A program made the position numbers and the translations under genes. Under the pieces are notes generated by a model, which searched no databases, was not told where the DNA came from, and saw only the letters and a program-made list of their open reading frames with translations. A stretch of DNA of 46,872 nt from Nitrososphaerota archaeon (lineage in GTDB: Archaea > Thermoproteota > Nitrososphaeria > Conexivisphaerales > DTJL01), in NCBI GenBank assembly GCA_021324115.1, contig JAJPJS010000011.1, forward strand, positions 1 to 46,872, read 5' to 3'. Positions 7,598-18,008 of the stretch are shown piece after piece (position 1 is the stretch's first letter; the number at the start of each line of letters is the position of its first letter).

Positions 7598-8575
7598 CTA
7601 TTTGATCAGGGGAGAGACCGTCTTTCCCAGCTCTGATTCAATGTCGAACCTCGTCAATCGTGGATTAACGATAAGTATCCTTTCATCAGACAATCTTTTA
7701 GACTGATCTTGTGGCACATTTGATGCGAGAATCGCAAATACCGCATCCAACTTTGCGGCCTTCTTGCTTCTTATCAGACTCTCGACAGTCTCAAAATCTA
7801 ACTTTTCGATGGGGGCCAGCGCCAATATCCCGAACCTTTCTTTGGAGTTCTGTGCATATAGAAGCGCATTCCAGTAAGTAATAATTTCGCCCTCGTCAAG
7901 GATTGCATTCTTTCGCAGTTGCAGGTCTTTCTTCTCAAGATAACCACACAGCGCTTCATACAATTTGAATGTGGATATGATGTCCGGCTTGAGGGCTATC
8001 AACAGGGGTGCAGGCTCGTACTTTTTTATTCGAACATAAGGCTCTTCTCCAGCCTTGTAAATTCGACCGCAGTCCTTGCACACATAGGCTGGTGTAGCCA
8101 CTTCAAAATATGATTTACAGGTACGGCACATGAATGTTGGTTCCCCCACTTGGCATTCAGAGAATATCGAGTAGATGCCTTCCTTGCAACCGGGACAGAT
8201 CATATTTTCCGGACTTCCAAAATTTCCCTCGATGTCCTTGTATCCGCATTTGTGGGTGAGGGTCTTACCAAACAGAACGTCCAGCGAGCCACATGAAGGA
8301 CACTTCTGGGATAATTCAACATCAAGGCTAAAACAGTCTATGCAGTATCTCGTTATTGTCTCTTCAGATAGCAACACGCCTTGATTGTCCAGATAATCCA
8401 GCGCATTGATGATGTCAGATTGAGGAACAGGAATTTCGTTTTCCAGCGCAGGATGGAAAAAATAGTGGTTCGTATATTTCTCATACGAAGATACAACATC
8501 AGAAAAGCTTCCCTGGGAGAATCCTCTGAGGATTTGTGTAAGGGCGAACGCGGTTCCTGGGGAGAAGGATGGCAA
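7598..8575 (-). CDS. Multi-zinc-ribbon protein, TackOD1-like
   Basis: The 325-residue product has Cys pairs at 78/81, 92/95, 127/130, 150/153 and 166/169 plus a THKCGY at 107-112, enough for three or four zinc ribbons in residues 75-175. The order CPSCGS - THKCGY - CPGC - CRTC resembles the TackOD1 domain described as an output domain of archaeal signalling proteins; I hold this with moderate doubt. Residues 1-70 may be a winged helix or helical region. Residues 185-325 form an alpha/beta region that ends without Cys and could be a receiver-like or nuclease-like fold. The start is TTG 8575, just after an in-frame TGA, with TATAAT about 20 bases upstream. Partner and signal are unknown. Confidence 0.6.
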   Translation of the reverse strand: MPSFSPGTAFALTQILRGFSQGSFSDVVSSYEKYTNHYFFHPALENEIPVPQSDIINALDYLDNQGVLLSEETITRYCIDCFSLDVELSQKCPSCGSLDVLFGKTLTHKCGYKDIEGNFGSPENMICPGCKEGIYSIFSECQVGEPTFMCRTCKSYFEVATPAYVCKDCGRIYKAGEEPYVRIKKYEPAPLLIALKPDIISTFKLYEALCGYLEKKDLQLRKNAILDEGEIITYWNALLYAQNSKERFGILALAPIEKLDFETVESLIRSKKAAKLDAVFAILASNVPQDQSKRLSDERILIVNPRLTRFDIESELGKTVSPLIK

Positions 8576-8808
8576 TGTCGTTCATCATATATTATAGAAG
8601 GTATTAATTGTTTTTGGGAGAAGTTTGACCATCTGTGCTACATCAAAAAGAGATCCAAAACAAATGAATAATTGCAGTCATACATGAGATCGCCGGGGAT
8701 CCACGTTACACGACTTAGCCTGGAAAGAGGCTTACCATTTCATACCCCTATCTAATAGAATTCAAACCTTCAACCTTATACAAAAAGGTATCAATAGTAT
8801 CACTTTGC

Positions 8809-9693
<885 letters not shown>

Positions 9694-9714
9694 TCATTCA
9701 GTGGAATATAAAAA

Positions 9715-11100
9715 TCAGGTCGTAGGAGTCTCCATGACTTCTATCGCCCTTGAACGTCTAATCAGTATGTAGAGCACGCCGACTATGCTCCAAGCCGTGA
9801 ATAGGTAAGCCGCTACAACCACTGGTGTGCTTATTGAAATGAACGTCCCATAGAAAACATAGATGAGCGCCCCTATGGTGACGACGGCCAGAAGGATGTT
9901 GAGCGCTCCGATTGCAAGGTTGCGTTTTCTTCGAATCACCGGAAGTGCGGCATTTACGATCATGTGCACAAGCAAGGTGCCAAGAGTAGCAACTACACCT
10001 GTGAAGATGAACGCATTGAAACCTCCTCCACCGAGGAGTGGAACGGATATTGAGGCAACCGCGGTGGCTGCAATCACAGTAGCTATGGCAGATACGTGCG
10101 GTGTCTTGTGTACATCATGTACTGCAGAAAGCCTGGTCGGCAGCACCTTGTCTCTGCCCATGGAAAAGATCACCCTTGACGCGCTGTTGGTGAACACTAC
10201 GGCATCTGTCAATATGCTGTTTATGTAAAATACGGTTATGATTACAGCGGCTATCGGGCCTACATCCTGAAGCGTAAGAGAGATCCCTGGAACCAGAGCA
10301 CTGGCGTATGAGCTCATATTCGATGGTCCCCAGCCTACGGTGAAGGCATACGCAGCAAAGATGAAGAAGAGGCCCAGTATCACCGATGTGAAGATTACGG
10401 CCCTTCCTACAGTTCTCTTTGCTTCTTTGGTCTCTTCACCCAGAGGGGTCGCACCCCCATACCCCGCAAATGCTGTGTATGCAAACAGCACACCGAGCGC
10501 GACCCCGCTGATTCCCCCCTGGGCGTACTGAGGCGTGAACACGGTGACTGTGTTTATGGACGGGTGAGACAGAATGATCACCAAGCCAATAACGACGACA
10601 ACCAGTATCTCAAGAGAGCCCATCACGGTTGCCCACCTGAGTGATCCTTTGACCCCAAGGTATGAAACCAGGAAGCCGAAGCCTTCCGTCAGAAGAAGTA
10701 GCGGGAACCATAGCCAGCTGGGCACATTCAAATTGAACACAGAGGAGAGCAGGGCCGGTACGAACACGGCTATGCTCAACCCTATGAATGCGAGCGCGAA
10801 TACCTGATATATTATGTATATCCAGCCGACAAACGAGCCGACCGCGATCCCGAAACCCTGCTTGGCGTATTCATAGTAGCCGCCCGCTCCAGCGACATGT
10901 TCCGAAATTCGGTTTATCACTACCGCATTCATGAGTACAAGAAGGAAGGCCGCCACCGTGGCGAGCGGAAGCGAGCCAAGCGCAAATGCCGCAGAACCAG
11001 TGAGGGTCGCAACGGCTGCTCCCGCAGGAGCAGAAGCCGCTATACCTTGGAAAAGTACCTCTCGAAACACGAGCGTATCTTTTTTGAGCTGCCCAGCCAT
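9715..11100 (-). CDS. APC-superfamily amino-acid permease
   Basis: The 461-residue product has about twelve hydrophobic segments and the APC signature at the first helix: AASAPAGAAVATLTGSAA, with a broken helix typical of substrate binding. Residues about 70-80 read GAGGYYEYAKQGFG, a common APC segment, and the sixth helix has AFAGYGGATPLGEETK. The family moves amino acids or polyamines by proton or cation symport or exchange across the plasma membrane. It lies directly upstream of the proline iminopeptidase gene on the same strand (27 bases apart), so uptake of amino acids and final peptide breakdown may be coexpressed. The specific substrate cannot be read. The start is ATG 11100; TTTAAA-like sequence lies about 20 bases before it. 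Confidence 0.88.
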   Translation of the reverse strand: MAGQLKKDTLVFREVLFQGIAASAPAGAAVATLTGSAAFALGSLPLATVAAFLLVLMNAVVINRISEHVAGAGGYYEYAKQGFGIAVGSFVGWIYIIYQVFALAFIGLSIAVFVPALLSSVFNLNVPSWLWFPLLLLTEGFGFLVSYLGVKGSLRWATVMGSLEILVVVVIGLVIILSHPSINTVTVFTPQYAQGGISGVALGVLFAYTAFAGYGGATPLGEETKEAKRTVGRAVIFTSVILGLFFIFAAYAFTVGWGPSNMSSYASALVPGISLTLQDVGPIAAVIITVFYINSILTDAVVFTNSASRVIFSMGRDKVLPTRLSAVHDVHKTPHVSAIATVIAATAVASISVPLLGGGGFNAFIFTGVVATLGTLLVHMIVNAALPVIRRKRNLAIGALNILLAVVTIGALIYVFYGTFISISTPVVVAAYLFTAWSIVGVLYILIRRSRAIEVMETPTT

Positions 11101-11279
11101 ATAGAGCCGACATAGTTTAAAGATACCTATTTAAGCTTTACTCGCATGAAACCGACCCAAGTTGTCAAATAATTGCATTTAACGGATTATGATGAGCAAA
11201 TTTCGTTTATTTGAAAATGATTATCGCCCCAACCTGGACGATTCTGGAAATAGTATGTAGCTATCCCCATAACGTCATC

Positions 11280-11669
11280 TTACTTTTGCCTAGATATTTT
11301 GAGCCTTTTGGGACCGGCCCAGTACAGACTTATGGTGTATCCATCGGGGTCTGAGAGATATGCATGTTTCCAGCCCCATGGCATTACTTTCGGCATTTGT
11401 GTGAAGTTTGCTCCCTTTCTTGAAAGACTGTTACAAAATTTGTCCAAGTTCCTAGTTTCAAAATACAGGGTGATGCCTTTTCCAGCCTGAACATCGTCTG
11501 CCCTGTGAAGGGCAATTGTGGATCTGCCGGATGGACTTTTCAGCCTCGCATAGTTTTCAGATTTCTCTAACAAATCAAATCCAAGCAAGCCCTGATAGAA
11601 ATTCAGGGACTTCGACACGTCTGAAACATATACCATGACATGATTGAACTCCACTCCGTCTGATGGCAC
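11280..11669 (-). CDS. VOC (glyoxalase/dioxygenase-fold) protein
   Basis: One VOC module pair is visible: FNHVMVYVSDVSKSLNFYQGLLGFDLL at the start and AYLSDPDGYTISLYW near the end, the classic beta-alpha-beta-beta-beta repeats. Metal ligand candidates are the His in FNHVM and the Glu in LYFETRN. VOC proteins include glyoxalase I, fosfomycin-resistance enzymes, extradiol dioxygenases and many of unknown role. The open frame extends to 11729, but GTG 11669 is preferred because TTATATTC lies about 27 bases upstream and the VOC fold begins soon after. It lies downstream of the YjbQ gene on the same strand with about 120 bases between. Confidence 0.75.
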   Translation of the reverse strand: MPSDGVEFNHVMVYVSDVSKSLNFYQGLLGFDLLEKSENYARLKSPSGRSTIALHRADDVQAGKGITLYFETRNLDKFCNSLSRKGANFTQMPKVMPWGWKHAYLSDPDGYTISLYWAGPKRLKISRQK

Positions 11670-11789
11670 AACCAGAAATCCACCAATCAAGAATATAACT
11701 GCTTCCTTTAGACGGTTCCAAAGACGCACTACGGGAAGTCAAGATATTTATTGCCAAACCAACTTCCTATGATCATTCAATACCCGAGT

Positions 11790-12227
11790 CTATTCCCCTA
11801 CGATTTGAATTACGATACTTCTTCGCCTCGGTCTTATATCGAATTCAACCAGCACAATCCTTTGCCACGTCCCGAGCTCCAATTTGCCGTTACTGAGAGG
11901 AACGACCAGATCCGGTCCTATCAAAGAAGCCTTGACATGTGACCTGCCATTTCCGTCCTGCCATCGTTTATCATGCTCATACGTTATATCGGCAGGTGCG
12001 ATTCTGCTCAATGTGGTAACAAAATCCTTGATCAAACCGGCTTCGAACTCTATCGCGGTGATTGTCGCTGTAGAACCGGATACAAAGACGCAAACCAATC
12101 CTGAATTAATACTTGAACTGGAGACGGCATTTCTAACCTCCTCTGTGATATCCACCACATCATTTTCACACCTCGTAGAGATATCCAAGCGAACTGTCTG
12201 TACGACCACAGTCGAATCCACCTTCAT
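11790..12227 (-). CDS. YjbQ family protein (UPF0047)
   Basis: The 145-residue product matches the YjbQ/UPF0047 family along its length. Hallmarks are FVSGSTATITAIEFE near residue 50, DGNGRSHVKASLIGP near residue 93, and the closing LGTWQRIVLVEFDIRPRRRSIVIQIVG. The family forms a compact trimer with a cleft lined by His and Glu and has been reported to have weak thiamine-phosphate synthase activity in bacteria, but the real role is not settled. The usual length is 130-145, so the gene is complete. The neighbours give no hint beyond the VOC protein downstream on the same strand. Confidence 0.88.
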   Translation of the reverse strand: MKVDSTVVVQTVRLDISTRCENDVVDITEEVRNAVSSSSINSGLVCVFVSGSTATITAIEFEAGLIKDFVTTLSRIAPADITYEHDKRWQDGNGRSHVKASLIGPDLVVPLSNGKLELGTWQRIVLVEFDIRPRRRSIVIQIVGE

Positions 12228-12462
12228 CTGCTTACACGTATCATATGAAAAACTCTTCTGATATCACTCAAAAACACACCTGACAGTCTAATTTGAGGTG
12301 ATTGCCAGCTGAATCAGGTTCCATACGATTATGCCAAAGTTTGGAATTTCTGTTCCGCCAGATTTTGTAGGTTACTCTTTCGTCACCGTTAAAAATATGA
12401 CATCCTGACGGTCTATATGACAATGCAGATCCCTTTGCCGAGGCTGGCTACGTCTTTGGGAC

Positions 12463-13467
12463 GTGCACAATGAGGTGAGATTAGACTCGAAAACTTTGGG
12501 TTTGTGTCCTCTGGGTGACTATTACGATCCCAATGAAATTGTAAAGATGTCATTAGATGCGGAAAAGAACGGTTTCTCGGAGGTGTGGGTGCCAGAGCAT
12601 TTCTGCTCGGGCGACGCCATAAGCGTGCTGGGAACACTAGCATACATGACAAAAAAGATTCATCTGGCCACGGGTATAGTCGGAGCAACAGTAAGGCATC
12701 CTGTTTTGACGGCGATGTCGATGGCCAACTTGCAATCAATCAGCAAGGGCAGAATGACTCTTGGGCTTGGTCTGACTGTCTTGAATTGGCTGGACAGGCT
12801 TGGGTACGATCATACCAGGCCCCTCACACTCATCAATGAATCATTTACAATAATTAAGAGAATGCTGGAGGGGCAGACTGTAAATTTTGAAGGTAAATAC
12901 TTCACAGCCAAGGGAATGAAGCTGACATATGTGCCAAAAAGAAGAATTCCTATATTCATAGCTGCGGTCGGCCCTCTAATGCTAGACTTTGCAGCACGCA
13001 ACGCGGACGGCATCCTCCTCACAGCAGTTTGCTCCCCTTCATATGTCGAGAAGGCTAGAAAAATTGTGATAGATTCGGCAAAGGCGTCTGGGAGGAATTC
13101 ATTTCCCCTGATTTATTCCTTGATCTTGAGTTCAATCGGTCAGGAAACCAATTCTGCACTTGTGAACAGCTTGCTGGACATGTTGGGTAGACCTGGAAGA
13201 GCGAAGCAGGTTCTTGCCGAGGGCACGTATAACGAAAAGAAGATGGATGAAATGGTCGAAGCTATGAAAGCGGGCAGGAGAGATATTGCCAGGTCATATC
13301 TGACAGAGGAGATCATCGATCAGGTCGTGGTACGCGGGGCATCTTCAAAATGCGAAGAGACATTATCAAGATTTGAAAAGGCAGGCATCGATTTGCCCGT
13401 GCTAATGCCTGTTCCTGGTACCTACAAAGCGACAGCCAGGCTTGCGGCCAGAATTAGAGGGGTGTGA
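12463..13467 (+). CDS. LLM-class flavin-dependent oxidoreductase (Mer/luciferase-like), first copy
   Basis: The 334-residue product is a TIM-barrel luciferase-like monooxygenase/F420 oxidoreductase. It shows SLDAEKNGFSEVWVPEHF at the second strand, IHLATGIVGATVRHP, LQSISKGRMTLGLGLT, and IPIFIAAVGPLMLDFAARNADGILL, all typical of the Mer-like branch that uses F420 or FMN. GTG 12463 is the first start after an in-frame stop; GTG 12475 is possible. It opens a run of five plus-strand genes and overlaps the SDR gene by four bases (GTGA), so the two are translationally coupled. The second LLM at 15493 is a distant paralogue. The substrate is unknown. Confidence 0.88.
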   Translation: MHNEVRLDSKTLGLCPLGDYYDPNEIVKMSLDAEKNGFSEVWVPEHFCSGDAISVLGTLAYMTKKIHLATGIVGATVRHPVLTAMSMANLQSISKGRMTLGLGLTVLNWLDRLGYDHTRPLTLINESFTIIKRMLEGQTVNFEGKYFTAKGMKLTYVPKRRIPIFIAAVGPLMLDFAARNADGILLTAVCSPSYVEKARKIVIDSAKASGRNSFPLIYSLILSSIGQETNSALVNSLLDMLGRPGRAKQVLAEGTYNEKKMDEMVEAMKAGRRDIARSYLTEEIIDQVVVRGASSKCEETLSRFEKAGIDLPVLMPVPGTYKATARLAARIRGV

Positions 13468-14246
13468 ACCTGAAGACGTCAAAAGACGAACTAAAGGGAA
13501 AGGTTGGTGTTGTGACCGCGGCTGGCAGGGGACTTGGCAAGGCCATAGCACTTGAGCTTGCATCAAAAGGTTGTGCCGTGTTAGTGAACTCTGCAACCGA
13601 AAAAAATTCATCTCGAACCGAGTCAGAAATCAGGAAAGCTGGTGGAACAGCCATACACAAAGCAGGAGATGTCAGCGATCCATCATTCTGTAAATCACTT
13701 ATCAACCTCGCGGTGTCAGAATTTGGTTCGCTTGACATCCTTGTCAACAATGCAGGAATTACGGTGATTCATCCGGCAGAGGATTTCCCTGAAAAGGAAT
13801 GGGAGAAGACGATGAATACAAATCTGAGTTCTGCCTTTTACTGTTCAAAAGCGGCGGCGCAGGTGATGATCAGAAAAGGATACGGCAGAATCATCAACAT
13901 TTCCTCTGCAGCCGGCATAACTCCATTCCCATTGCGTCTGGCTTATTGCACATCAAAGGCGGCACTGATCATGATGACCAAGGCCATGGCTATAGAATGG
14001 GCTAAGCATGGTATTACTGTTAATGCCGTAGCTCCCGGCTGGGTTGAGACAGAAGGCGTGAAGGAGAGGATCGCAAAGGGGTATTATTCAAAAAACCCTA
14101 TAGTGAAGAGGTCACCAATGGGAAGAATGGGCTCACCTTCTGAAATCGCCAAGCTGGTCGCATTTATAGCATCAGGGGATTCATCGTACATGACCGGGGA
14201 GACAATCGTGATAGATGGTGGCTGGACGGCGTACGGGTACCTTTAG
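13464..14246 (+). CDS. Short-chain dehydrogenase/reductase
   Basis: A classical SDR of 260 residues with a Rossmann motif TAAGRGLGKA (TGxxxGxG-like, first Gly replaced by Ala), NNAGIT, the catalytic Ser in NISSAAG and Tyr-x3-Lys in AYCTSKAA, and the C-terminal GETIVIDGGW. The pattern is that of 3-oxoacyl-ACP reductase-like or secondary-alcohol dehydrogenases using NAD(P). The GTG start at 13464 overlaps the stop of the upstream LLM gene, and the M24 gene follows after 17 bases, so it is cotranscribed. It probably oxidises or reduces a hydroxy or keto group on the same substrate line as the LLM enzyme; that link is inference. Confidence 0.92.
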   Translation: MNLKTSKDELKGKVGVVTAAGRGLGKAIALELASKGCAVLVNSATEKNSSRTESEIRKAGGTAIHKAGDVSDPSFCKSLINLAVSEFGSLDILVNNAGITVIHPAEDFPEKEWEKTMNTNLSSAFYCSKAAAQVMIRKGYGRIINISSAAGITPFPLRLAYCTSKAALIMMTKAMAIEWAKHGITVNAVAPGWVETEGVKERIAKGYYSKNPIVKRSPMGRMGSPSEIAKLVAFIASGDSSYMTGETIVIDGGWTAYGYL

Positions 14247-14263
14247 CCAAGATGTGAAACACC

Positions 14264-15445
14264 ATGGTAAACCGAAGACGCGCAAAATCGATCATGGAGC
14301 AGGCGGGGGTGGACTGTCTTGTCGGGACATCCTTGCAAAACGTCCTGTATTTGACAGGATTCAACTCCTTTCTCAAGCAAGTGACACCATCCACGCTTGT
14401 CTTTGGGATATTTTTTGATTCAAAATCATCCGAAGCAAAACTAGTCACTTCATATAGCGAAGGAGACATAGTTGCTGCATCGGAAACCAAAGCCGAAGAT
14501 GTGGAACTGTACGGTACTTTCCCTCTCGAGCTTTCAAAAAAACACGTTGGATACAGAGAAAAGAGACTCTACGAACTCTGTTCACGCCCGACCGCCGCTG
14601 AGGGGACCGTTGCTCTCGCTTCCTTGTTGGAGAAATTTGGTCTGGATTCCTCCACTATTGCTCTGGATGAAACTGGTCTACCTTTTGGAGTATTCGACAG
14701 GATCAAAGCGCTTTTGCCCAAAGCAAAAATCATCCCTGGCTCGAGAATCCTAAGTTCGATAAGGATGGTCAAGACAGAGGAAGAAATACAAAAGATCAGA
14801 GAGGTGGTGTCACTCACGGAAAATGCGATAAAGAAGTCTGTCTCATTCGTAAAGCCCGGTGAAAACACACTTGAAATCTCGAAGCAGATAGAAAGGATTG
14901 AATATCAAGCTTCAGCCAAGCCGATCTTTACAGTTGTAGCGTCGGGTGGCTATCGTGCATTTCCCAATGCTCCACCTTCCACCGAGAGACTGTCAAACTC
15001 TGATGTTGTTCGTTTTGACGTGGGGTGTAACCTGTCGGGATATTGCTCCGATCTTGGGCGAACTCTTGCAGTCGGCAGTGTCGATAGGAAAACTCGGAAT
15101 TATTATGAGGCCACATTACGCGGTCTTGAGGTCGCAATTGACAACGCAGTGCCGGGGGCGAAGGCGTCGGAGTTGTTTCGGCTTGCGACAGAAACTGTAA
15201 GCAAAAATGGCATCAAACATTACAGGAGACATCACACCGGACATGGAATAGGTTTAGAAGTTTATGACCCTCCTTCCATCTCTCCAACAGACTCTACTGT
15301 ACTGGAAGAAGGTATGGTGTTGAACCTGGAAACTCCCTATTACGAGCTCGGTTTTACGGGTCTCATAGTTGAAGATTGTATGGTAATACGCAAGAGGCAT
15401 CCAGAGCTGCTGTCGAAGTTACCGAGGGAGCTCGACGCCTTCTGA
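14264..15445 (+). CDS. M24 family aminopeptidase P / prolidase-like hydrolase
   Basis: The 393-residue product has the two-domain M24 layout: an N-terminal creatinase-like domain (residues 1-135, with QNVLYLTGF) and a pita-bread catalytic domain. All five metal ligands are visible: Asp in VVRFDVG, Asp in YCSDLGRT, His in HHTGHGIGLE, Glu in LNLETPYYE and Glu in IVEDCMV. It should thus be an active dimetal Xaa-Pro peptidase, or a creatinase-type C-N hydrolase, since these share the fold. It sits inside the LLM-SDR-M24-LLM-NCS1 run, which makes a small-molecule C-N substrate as likely as a dipeptide. ATG 14264 follows the SDR stop by 17 bases. Confidence 0.9.
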   Translation: MVNRRRAKSIMEQAGVDCLVGTSLQNVLYLTGFNSFLKQVTPSTLVFGIFFDSKSSEAKLVTSYSEGDIVAASETKAEDVELYGTFPLELSKKHVGYREKRLYELCSRPTAAEGTVALASLLEKFGLDSSTIALDETGLPFGVFDRIKALLPKAKIIPGSRILSSIRMVKTEEEIQKIREVVSLTENAIKKSVSFVKPGENTLEISKQIERIEYQASAKPIFTVVASGGYRAFPNAPPSTERLSNSDVVRFDVGCNLSGYCSDLGRTLAVGSVDRKTRNYYEATLRGLEVAIDNAVPGAKASELFRLATETVSKNGIKHYRRHHTGHGIGLEVYDPPSISPTDSTVLEEGMVLNLETPYYELGFTGLIVEDCMVIRKRHPELLSKLPRELDAF

Positions 15446-15492
15446 TATCACTAGCTCAAATTCTAAATATGTATATACACAGGTGAAATGGC

Positions 15493-16500
15493 ATGAGCAA
15501 AATCAGATTCGGTGTTGGTATTCCTACATCGCGAGACGGTCTGATGTATCCCCCCGGATTTTGTAGCAAAGAATCTCTTGTAAAGATAACACTGCTGGCC
15601 GAAGAACTCGGTTTTGACAGTGTCTGGGGCAACGACCACATAACCACACAATCCTATCTGAAAGGGATCGTCCCAAAACCTAACTACTTCGAAGTCATGA
15701 CCTCGTTAGCATACCTTGCAGCTAAAACAGAAAGGGTAAGGCTCGGAACCGGGGTGGTTCCTTTTCCTCTGCGAAGCTGCATCAATCTTGCTAAGGAAGC
15801 CGCCACACTCGATAATCTATCAGATGGACGGTTTATTCTGGGATTGGGTATCGGAGCATACAGGGAAGAATTCGAATCCATCGGTGGGCGAGGTAACAGG
15901 GGGGAAATACTGGACGAGGGATTAAGGGCATTGAGCATACTTTTCACAAAAGATGACGCTTCATTTGAAGGGAAGTATTTCAAATTCAGTCATATAGACC
16001 TCAATCCCAAACCATTGCAAAAACCCTTTCCTATATACGTCGGAGGTAATGCCCATGAGCATCTCAAGAGAATAGCAAAATATGGAAGAGGATGGCTGCC
16101 GGCAATAATGCCAGCGGACAAACTCCATGATAGCCTGGAAGAGCTAGCAACTTTGCTTAGGCAGAATGGCAGAACCATAAGCGAAGTGGATGTTGCAATG
16201 GAAGCTGCCATGTCCGTATCGTCTACTTATGAGAACGCAAAGCATGCATTTATGAAATCACCAATGTATGAACACATCAGATCACTTTCTCGTTCTACAC
16301 TGAAGGAGTTCGACCTCGGGTCCGAAGATTCGATTGTAAAGTCGAACTTCGTTGGCACACCTGATGTAATATCAGAAACAATCGACTCGTACATCAAGAG
16401 CGGAGTCACCACACTGTGGTTCGATTTTATAGGGAACACGATCAGCGAAGTCATCTCCATGATGCAATTCTTTGCAGGCGAAGTCATGCCATCCTTTTAA
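15493..16500 (+). CDS. LLM-class flavin-dependent oxidoreductase, second copy
   Basis: The 335-residue product has the F420/FMN LLM barrel: AEELGFDSVWGNDH, TERVRLGTGVVPFPLR, TLDNLSDGRFILGLGIGAYREEFE, and a phosphate-binding FPIYVGGNAHEHLKRIAKYGRGWLP. The pattern resembles TIGR03619-type and other F420-dependent enzymes more than bacterial luciferase. An AGGTGA Shine-Dalgarno lies 7 bases before ATG 15493, which suggests translation from a longer mRNA starting upstream with the M24 gene, 47 bases away. With the first LLM at 12463 it brackets the SDR and M24 genes. Its substrate is unknown. Confidence 0.9.
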   Translation: MSKIRFGVGIPTSRDGLMYPPGFCSKESLVKITLLAEELGFDSVWGNDHITTQSYLKGIVPKPNYFEVMTSLAYLAAKTERVRLGTGVVPFPLRSCINLAKEAATLDNLSDGRFILGLGIGAYREEFESIGGRGNRGEILDEGLRALSILFTKDDASFEGKYFKFSHIDLNPKPLQKPFPIYVGGNAHEHLKRIAKYGRGWLPAIMPADKLHDSLEELATLLRQNGRTISEVDVAMEAAMSVSSTYENAKHAFMKSPMYEHIRSLSRSTLKEFDLGSEDSIVKSNFVGTPDVISETIDSYIKSGVTTLWFDFIGNTISEVISMMQFFAGEVMPSF

Positions 16501-16589
16501 TTTGAATTTGTCTTTTTGGCTAAACAACAGGAAACAAGATTGTGTATTCATTCAGAAGAGCTTAAATCTACTGTATCAAATGTGAATGT

Positions 16590-17936
16590 GTGGGTTCAGA
16601 CAAAGAAAACAACCCCGAAGGACAGACAAAAGGTGGTTTGTCTGATAGTAGTGACGATTTTTCACTCAGAAAAGTTCCAGAATCTTCGCTTCAGGGGACC
16701 GCAGACATAGCGCTTGTCAGAATGGGCTTTACCGTATCTTCGTCAGACCTTCTGTTTGGATACACAATTGGGCTTTATTTTGCCTTCTGGCAGGCCATAG
16801 GAGTCGCCTTCGCATACTCGGCGATAATAGCAGTCGTTTCGATACTCATGGGCCTGATAGGGTTCAGGGAGAGGACTTCCTTCGCTCTTTCTTCACGTTT
16901 TGCCTTTGGAAGAGAAGGTAGCAGATTACCCTCATTCATCATAGCCGCGATTATAGCCGGATTTTATGGATACATCATAGGCATAACGGTGGACGTGTTT
17001 CCCAAAGGTGGGAACATAGCGTTGATCGGATACAGCGTCATCCTCGGTGCCGTGTTCCTGATCATATCTGGTCTGGGATTCAAACGGGGACTGAAGTGGG
17101 TAGCAAGAGTCGGCGTACCCTTAATGGTTCTTCTTGTAGTCGTTGCCGACGCAGCCACCATAAGCTACGTGCATGGCTTTGGGGCGATCCTTACCGCGGT
17201 TCCCAAAGATGCAGGAAAGCTGGGTCTTCCAGCCATAATCGGGCTCGGCGTGGCTAAATGGCTTGGTGGCGCTACGGTAACACCCGACCTGATGAGGTTC
17301 GGCAAGAACCAGCGCGCTGTCTATATATCGACCATAATGGAATTCCTTGTAGGAAACTTTGGATTCAATTTCCTTGGATTGGTGCTGGGTCTTGGGCTGG
17401 GGGTGTCCGACCTCGGAAAGGCGTTTGGGCTCCTCGGAATATCTGCACTGGCCATAGTTGCATTCGTCATCCAGTCAATCACAGTTGAAATGAATGAGCT
17501 GTACGCAGCAAGCCTCGCAGTCAGTAACACATTTGGTGTCAAGAGATTCACCACAAATCTCGCGGTTGGAATCATTGGAATATTCATCGGATGGTACGGT
17601 GTTAGTCAGGGGATCATAACCAGCTTCCTGACGTTCATAGGTTACATCGGCTATGCCCTCCCCATTATCCCTGGAATAATGATTGCAGATTACTTCATCG
17701 TAAGAAAGATGCATTATCCGGAGGGGTTTGAAGGGCTCAAGCCCATCAATTGGAGAGCCATAGCCGCATTTTTCGTCACGCTCGTGATTAACCTGTATCT
17801 TGGCCTATACCTGAAGGATACTTTGTGGCACTCTCTACCATTGATTTCATTCTTCATTTACATACTTCTTTCGATACCACAAACCATGCAGAGCTGGAGT
17901 AAAGCCTCAATCGCCACGCAAACCAAGGCCGGCTGA
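16590..17936 (+). CDS. NCS1-family nucleobase/hydantoin-type permease
   Basis: The 448-residue integral membrane protein has about twelve hydrophobic segments. The first helix begins after a polar N-terminus of about 45 residues: FTVSSSDLLFGYTIG, then the RERTSFALSSRFAFGREGSRLPS loop that marks the cytosine permease branch of NCS1. ATVTPDLMRFGKN in the sixth region and the ESITVEMNELY-like segment (IQSITVEMNELY) also fit CodB-type permeases. The family imports cytosine, uracil, allantoin, hydantoins or thiamine with Na+ or H+. The start is GTG 16590, about 27 bases after the TATA-like CTTAAATC, so the gene may have its own promoter as well as following the LLM gene. Confidence 0.87.
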   Translation: MGSDKENNPEGQTKGGLSDSSDDFSLRKVPESSLQGTADIALVRMGFTVSSSDLLFGYTIGLYFAFWQAIGVAFAYSAIIAVVSILMGLIGFRERTSFALSSRFAFGREGSRLPSFIIAAIIAGFYGYIIGITVDVFPKGGNIALIGYSVILGAVFLIISGLGFKRGLKWVARVGVPLMVLLVVVADAATISYVHGFGAILTAVPKDAGKLGLPAIIGLGVAKWLGGATVTPDLMRFGKNQRAVYISTIMEFLVGNFGFNFLGLVLGLGLGVSDLGKAFGLLGISALAIVAFVIQSITVEMNELYAASLAVSNTFGVKRFTTNLAVGIIGIFIGWYGVSQGIITSFLTFIGYIGYALPIIPGIMIADYFIVRKMHYPEGFEGLKPINWRAIAAFFVTLVINLYLGLYLKDTLWHSLPLISFFIYILLSIPQTMQSWSKASIATQTKAG

Positions 17937-18008
17937 GGACGGGCTCGGGCAATACTGGCATCATATCGCAAAACAGATATTATGTAACATAACGGTTCTG
18001 TTGCGAAC

